Source: Pseudomonadota bacterium
GTDB lineage: Bacteria > Desulfobacterota > GWC2-55-46 > JADFVP01
Direction of reading: 5' to 3'
NCBI GenBank assembly: GCA_015222595.1
Contig: JADFVP010000198.1
Span: 1-9,426, forward strand
DNA: 9,426 nucleotides
The notes beneath the pieces were generated by a model. It was not told where the DNA came from, ran no database searches, and saw only the letters and a program-made list of their open reading frames with translations. Positions within the stretch are counted from its first letter, which is position 1, and the number at the start of each line of letters is the position of its first letter. Made by a program: the position numbers and the translations under genes. Shown here piece after piece: positions 7,242 to 9,426 of the stretch.

Positions 7242-8368
7242 ACGTAAGGCTGTTCTCTGAGGCCAGTGTACTGCTGCGTGGGACGGTAGATGCGGTTCGT
7301 GCTGAGTTGCTCTATCCAGTGCGCCAGCCACCCCGAAACCCTGCCCATCGCAAAGAACGGCGTAAAGAGTTCGGTCGGTAGCCCAAGAGCCTGGAAAACT
7401 ATGCCTGAGTAGAAGTCGATGTTCGGGTAGAGCTTCTTGGCGCCGAGCGCCTCGGTAACCACGCGCTCCATCTCCTCGGAGATGGCTATGGTCTTGTCGT
7501 CTATAAGCCCCTCTGCGTGAAGTGCGCGAATATACTGGCTAAGAACCTTGCCCCTCGGATCCTGCGTCTTGTAGACCCTGTGCCCTATGCCCATTATCTT
7601 CTCTTTGCGCTCTATCTTGCCGCGTATGAAGCCCTCGACCGCGTCAACAGAGCCGACCTCCTCTATCATGTCCATCACCTTCTCGTTGGCCCCGCCGTGC
7701 AAGGGGCCAGAGAGCGTGCCGATGGCCGAAGAGACTATGGTGTACGGGTCGGCAAGCGTAGAGCCGACAACACGCGAGCTGAAGGTGGAGGCGTTCATCG
7801 TATGGTCGGCATGGAGTATGAGGAGCACGTCGAGGACCTTCTCGACCACCTTTGAAGGCACTTTCTCGAAGAGCATGTAGTAGAAGTTTGCGGCAAAGGA
7901 GAGTTCGTTGTGCGGCTGTATCGGCGCATCGCCGTGGCGGAGCCTGTGGCAGGCCGCAACTATGGTCGGCATCTTGGCTACAAGCCTGACGCATGACTGG
8001 TACCTGACATCTTCGTCGAGCGTATCTCGCGCCGGGTAGTACATGCCCATTGCAGAGGTGACGGCCTGAAGGTAGTCCATCGGGTGGCCGCTCTCCGGCA
8101 GGTTCTCCATCATGCGCAGCACCTTGAGCTTAAGGCGCGTATGCATGGTCACGTCTGAGACAAAGCTATCGAGCTCTTCTGCTGTCGGCGCGTAGCCGAA
8201 GATAAGGGAGTATGAGACGTCCAAGAAGGTGGACTTTTCACAAAGCTCCTCTATAGAGACACCCCGGTATTCGAGCAGGCCTGCCTCGCCGTCTATATAG
8301 CTTATTGCGCTCTTGGCCGCTGCAATTCCTTCAAGGCCCGGAACAACATCCATAGGTTTCTCTTCCAT
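7223..8368 (-). CDS. gltA: Citrate synthase
   Basis: 381 residues, the short form of the family (Bacillus/archaeal type, about 370-385) rather than the longer E. coli hexameric type. It condenses acetyl-CoA with oxaloacetate to citrate, the entry step of the TCA cycle, in the cytoplasm. The N-terminus has the usual GLEGIAA and YIDGEAGLLEYRG. The catalytic triad is complete: H224 (GPLHGGANE), H263 (GIGHRVYK) and D318 (NIDFYSG). HADHTMNAST (186-195) and FFAMGRVSGWLAHWIEQ near the end are also typical. The ATG at 8368 has GAAAGG about 6 nt upstream. A 2-methylcitrate synthase cannot be wholly excluded by eye, but no prp genes are near. It is the first gene of a probable operon with the ChaN lipoprotein, and its upstream region carries a -10 element and possible leader features. 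Confidence 0.95.
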   Translation of the reverse strand: MEEKPMDVVPGLEGIAAAKSAISYIDGEAGLLEYRGVSIEELCEKSTFLDVSYSLIFGYAPTAEELDSFVSDVTMHTRLKLKVLRMMENLPESGHPMDYLQAVTSAMGMYYPARDTLDEDVRYQSCVRLVAKMPTIVAACHRLRHGDAPIQPHNELSFAANFYYMLFEKVPSKVVEKVLDVLLILHADHTMNASTFSSRVVGSTLADPYTIVSSAIGTLSGPLHGGANEKVMDMIEEVGSVDAVEGFIRGKIERKEKIMGIGHRVYKTQDPRGKVLSQYIRALHAEGLIDDKTIAISEEMERVVTEALGAKKLYPNIDFYSGIVFQALGLPTELFTPFFAMGRVSGWLAHWIEQLSTNRIYRPTQQYTGLREQPYVPVGER

Positions 8369-8371
8369 TGC

Positions 8372-8428
8372 TCACCTTTCGTAGCTTAAGGTCAGGGTAC
8401 GTTTGTAGAAGATTCCGTTCTCTCTCAT
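8372..8428 (-). CDS. Possible 18-residue leader peptide upstream of gltA
   Basis: On the minus strand ATG at 8428-8426 opens an 18-codon ORF (MRENGIFYKRTLTLSYER) ending in TGA at 8374-8372, 3 nt before the gltA ATG and in the same frame. The stop codon lies in the gltA SD region, and AAGG sits 4 nt upstream of the small ORF's start. The arrangement would suit translational coupling or a regulatory leader. Codon third positions lean G/C as in neighbouring genes, but the ORF is so short that chance is quite possible. No recognised family. Confidence 0.3.
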   Translation of the reverse strand: MRENGIFYKRTLTLSYER

Positions 8429-8430
8429 CT

Positions 8431-8446
8431 CGCCTTTGCTCAGGCG
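8431..8446 (-). other. Small hairpin in the gltA leader
   Basis: CGCCT (minus 8446-8442) pairs with AGGCG (8435-8431) around GAGCAA, just upstream of the possible leader-peptide ATG. The AGG that could serve as its SD lies in the stem, so folding could mask that start. It is weak on its own (5 bp). Confidence 0.35.
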
Positions 8447-8477
8447 GCCTTCTTTAGCACTCTCCGTGAAGATGAAT

Positions 8478-8505
8478 TTGATATGTGTATCGGATTATAT
8501 ATTAT
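8478..8505 (+). promoter_or_regulatory. Candidate plus-strand promoter overlapping the gltA promoter
   Basis: TTGATA (8478-8483) and TATTAT (8500-8505) are 16 nt apart and each matches 5/6 of the sigma-70 consensus. Transcription would start near 8512 and run away from gltA toward the terminator at 8645-8690. No convincing protein gene lies downstream on this strand. AT-rich DNA can produce such matches by chance. Confidence 0.4.
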
Positions 8506-8506
8506 A
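8494..8506 (-). promoter_or_regulatory. Candidate -10 region(s) of the gltA promoter
   Basis: On the minus strand there are two perfect TATAAT hexamers, at 8506-8501 and 8499-8494. A -35 match at 17 nt is poor (AAAGTT for the first, GGGAAA for the second), which could mean dependence on an activator. The 5' leader to gltA would be about 120 nt. Confidence 0.45.
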
Positions 8507-8568
8507 TCGGCTCCTCTTTCCCTAACTTTATTAACTTCGCCCGTACTGCGTTGTTTTTCTGGGCTAAA

Positions 8569-8594
8569 CTTGCCAAGGTCTCTTGCCCAAGGTC
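8569..8594. repeat. Tandem operator-like repeat CTTGCC(C)AAGGTC
   Basis: CTTGCCAAGGTC (8569-8580) and CTTGCCCAAGGTC (8582-8594) are near-identical tandem copies with a 13-nt period. Each contains the dyad CTTG-C(C)-CAAG. The centre is about 88-95 bp upstream of the expected gltA start of transcription, a distance seen for upstream activator sites, and the gltA -35 is weak. The regulator is unknown. Confidence 0.45.
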
Positions 8595-8644
8595 ACTTCT
8601 GTAAAAAAAGCAGAAGCGTCTATGGAGGGCCAAAGAAGGTAGAC

Positions 8645-8690
8645 GTAAGAAAGGCCCGTAACCGGAGTTCGGATACGGGCCTTTCTTTAC
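8645..8690. terminator. Bidirectional intrinsic terminator downstream of csp
   Basis: The left arm GTAAGAAAGGCCCGTA (8645-8660) pairs with the right arm at 8674-8690, about 16 pairs with one bulge, and inner CCG/CGG pairs close a GAGTT loop. The plus-strand tail is TTTCTTTAC and the minus-strand tail TTTCTTAC. It lies 44 nt past the csp stop, so on the minus strand it most likely ends the csp message. On the plus strand it could end a transcript from the promoter near 8478. Confidence 0.8.
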
Positions 8691-8734
8691 GAGACTGAAG
8701 ATCAAAGAATTAATACAATTATTAAAGCGGCTTT

Positions 8735-8941
8735 TTAGAGCTCGCCAGGCAGTACATTTTCGGCCTTAAGCCCTTTGGGGCCATCGGTTACTTCATAGTC
8801 CACGGACTGCCCCTCTTTGAGCGTCTTGAAACCGTCGCCCGAGATGGCGCTGTAATGAACAAAGATATCCTCGCCCGAGTCCTGCTCAATAAAGCCGAAA
8901 CCCTTCGACTCATTGAACCATTTCACTTTACCTGAAGGCAT
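8735..8941 (-). CDS. Cold shock domain protein (CspA family)
   Basis: 68 residues, the normal length. It is one OB-fold cold shock domain: KVKWFNESKGFGFIEQ with RNP1 (K13-G-F-G-F-I) and DIFVHYSAI with RNP2 (I26-F-V-H29), then the expected ending PKGLKAENV. Members bind single-stranded RNA and DNA and act as RNA chaperones. The ATG at 8941 is chosen because GGAGG (in AGGAGGAAC, minus 8956-8951) lies 9 nt upstream and the protein then begins MPSGKVKWF as in relatives. The frame extends to a GTG at 9007, but those 22 extra residues have no counterpart in the family. It is probably a single-gene transcript with its own promoter (9051-9079) and terminator (8690-8645). Cold induction is not shown by the sequence. 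Confidence 0.96.
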   Translation of the reverse strand: MPSGKVKWFNESKGFGFIEQDSGEDIFVHYSAISGDGFKTLKEGQSVDYEVTDGPKGLKAENVLPGEL

Positions 8942-9044
8942 TAGTCTGTTCCTCCTGCTTGAGATTGGTATTACATAAGTCAGAACTTGCGGGTCTATTT
9001 CAGGCACTTAATCCTGTATGCGACACTGCTTCCGACTTCACACT
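8942..9044 (-). other. Predicted ~100-nt 5' leader of the csp mRNA
   Basis: From the predicted start of transcription (near 9044) to the csp ATG is about 103 nt. Long leaders are known for cspA-type genes, where they change fold with temperature. I could not identify a defined cold box here, so a thermosensor role is inference from the length and gene family only. Confidence 0.4.
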
Positions 9045-9050
9045 CCGGTC

Positions 9051-9079
9051 AGTTTAGATGAGCAACTCTCGATTGTCAA
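9051..9079 (-). promoter_or_regulatory. Sigma-70 promoter of the csp gene
   Basis: On the minus strand there is a perfect TTGACA (9079-9074), a 17-nt spacer, and TAAACT (9056-9051), which matches 4/6 of the -10 consensus. It lies between the rdgB stop and the csp gene in the right direction. Confidence 0.7.
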
Positions 9080-9182
9080 GCGCAAATTCTTCTTGAAATA
9101 GCGCTGCTAGAACTCGACATGACCGGTTAAAAAAAGTGTTCTGAAAGCGCCGCCGGAGGATAGATAACGGCTGTCAAACCGG

Positions 9183-9426
9183 CTAAAAAAGTCCGCTTTC
9201 GCCAATCCACAGAGCGAGCTTCTTTAACGCCTCTCCCCTGTGGCTGACCGCCCTCTTCTCTTCCACGCTAAGCTCTGCGGCAGTGGTACCGAGTGAGGGA
9301 ATAAAGAAGACAGGGTCGTAGCCGAAGCCGCCGGAACCGACGCGAGCCGTAGTTATGCGCCCTTCGAGCGTGCCTGAAAAGGTTGCCTCTGTCTCTGACT
9401 CTACGCCGGAGACCGCAGGCACGTTC
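9183..9426 (-). CDS. rdgB: XTP/dITP diphosphatase RdgB/HAM1, C-terminal part (5' partial)
   Basis: The frame runs off the right edge of the window, so only about 80 C-terminal residues of a protein usually near 200 are present. The visible part carries the family's signature GSGGFGYDPVFFIP, then GTTAAELSVEEKRAVSHRGEAL, ending shortly after as usual. RdgB hydrolyses non-canonical purine nucleotides (dITP, XTP, ITP) to monophosphates and pyrophosphate, keeping them out of nucleic acids; it acts in the cytoplasm. The apparent start at 9422 (a GTG within the protein) is internal. The gene is followed by the csp promoter. On the minus strand a T7 run (complement of 9129-9135) lies about 50 nt past the stop but has no clear GC-rich hairpin before it, so I do not call a terminator. 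Confidence 0.93.
   Translation of the reverse strand, partial: NVPAVSGVESETEATFSGTLEGRITTARVGSGGFGYDPVFFIPSLGTTAAELSVEEKRAVSHRGEALKKLALWIGESGLF

Larger units (their letters stand above)
8512..8690 (+). ncRNA. Possible small RNA in the gltA-csp intergenic region
   Basis: Between the plus-strand promoter candidate and the hairpin terminator lies about 180 nt with no credible ORF but with structure: CTTCTG/CAGAAG (8596-8601 with 8611-8616), CGTCTA/TAGACG (8617-8622 with 8640-8645), then the terminator hairpin with tail TTTCTTTAC. The promoter-structure-terminator layout resembles an sRNA gene. I do not recognise a known RNA family, and the first and last bases do not pair as expected for 6S RNA. 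The hairpins might instead belong to the csp transcript on the other strand. Confidence 0.25.

Noticed and set aside
6815..7381. Plus-strand ORF of 188 codons opposite the lipoprotein start and gltA end
   Set aside because: It spans two genes on the other strand and shows no family features.
8483..8698. Plus-strand ORF of 71 codons in the gltA-csp intergenic region
   Set aside because: It starts inside the promoter-like element and reads through the terminator hairpin; there is no SD and no plausible protein character. A non-coding transcript is the better reading if the strand is used.
8942..9007. 22-residue N-terminal extension of the cold shock protein
   Set aside because: The family starts near MxxGxVKWF, and a strong SD sits 9 nt before the ATG at 8941; the extension has no counterpart.
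9122..9182. Inverted repeat ACCGGTT/AACCGG with a T7 run after rdgB as a terminator
   Set aside because: The arms are about 50 nt apart and the minus-strand T-run is not directly preceded by a GC-rich stem, so the terminator form is not met.
1..9426. CRISPR arrays, insertion sequences, tRNA genes, defence or phage modules
   Set aside because: No regularly spaced repeats, transposase or integrase motifs, or tRNA cloverleaf were seen; the genes are typical chromosomal ones.

Overview
The window looks like an ordinary chromosomal segment from a Gram-negative (diderm) bacterium. It has an OapA/Csd3-like M23 peptidoglycan hydrolase, a lipoprotein with a lipobox and a ChaN domain, and a short (381-residue) citrate synthase. 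G+C is moderate to high, with frequent ATA (Ile) and AGA/AGG (Arg) codons. PAS/HisKA_2 kinases, a response regulator with a C-terminal Cys4 module and an HD-GYP regulator together would suit a deltaproteobacterial-grade or Nitrospirota-like lineage. That placement is inference and cannot be fixed from the sequence alone. I see no transposase, integrase, tRNA, rRNA or CRISPR array.

Layout from left to right. (1) Bases 1-2018, plus strand: the 3' part of a PAS-PAS-HisKA_2 sensor kinase and, 23 nt later, a response regulator with a Cys4 tail, forming a two-component pair that ends at a strong hairpin terminator. (2) Bases 2196-3599, minus strand: a membrane-anchored M23 murein endopeptidase. It has an awkward TTG start overlapped by a 5-codon ORF. 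(3) Bases 3884-4993, plus strand, divergent from (2): an HD-GYP response regulator, a predicted c-di-GMP phosphodiesterase. (4) Bases 8368-5185, minus strand: citrate synthase followed by a large ChaN-domain lipoprotein, closing at a textbook T8 terminator at 5138-5101. (5) Bases 8369-8734: a 366-nt intergenic region with overlapping divergent promoter-like elements, a tandem 13-bp repeat, stacked hairpins, a possible 18-codon leader ORF before gltA and a bidirectional terminator. (6) Bases 8941-8735, minus strand: a cold shock protein with a good sigma-70 promoter and a ~100-nt 5' leader. (7) Bases 9426-9183, minus strand: the C-terminal part of RdgB/HAM1.

The genes group into signalling (kinase and regulator, HD-GYP), envelope (M23 hydrolase, ChaN lipoprotein) and housekeeping (GltA, Csp, RdgB). 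No defence or mobile system is evident. The least ordinary items are the ChaN lipoprotein, whose domain is split by an acidic insert and a long coiled-coil insert, and the structured gltA-csp intergenic region with its possible small RNA and leader peptide. These are modest leads, not a demonstrated new system.
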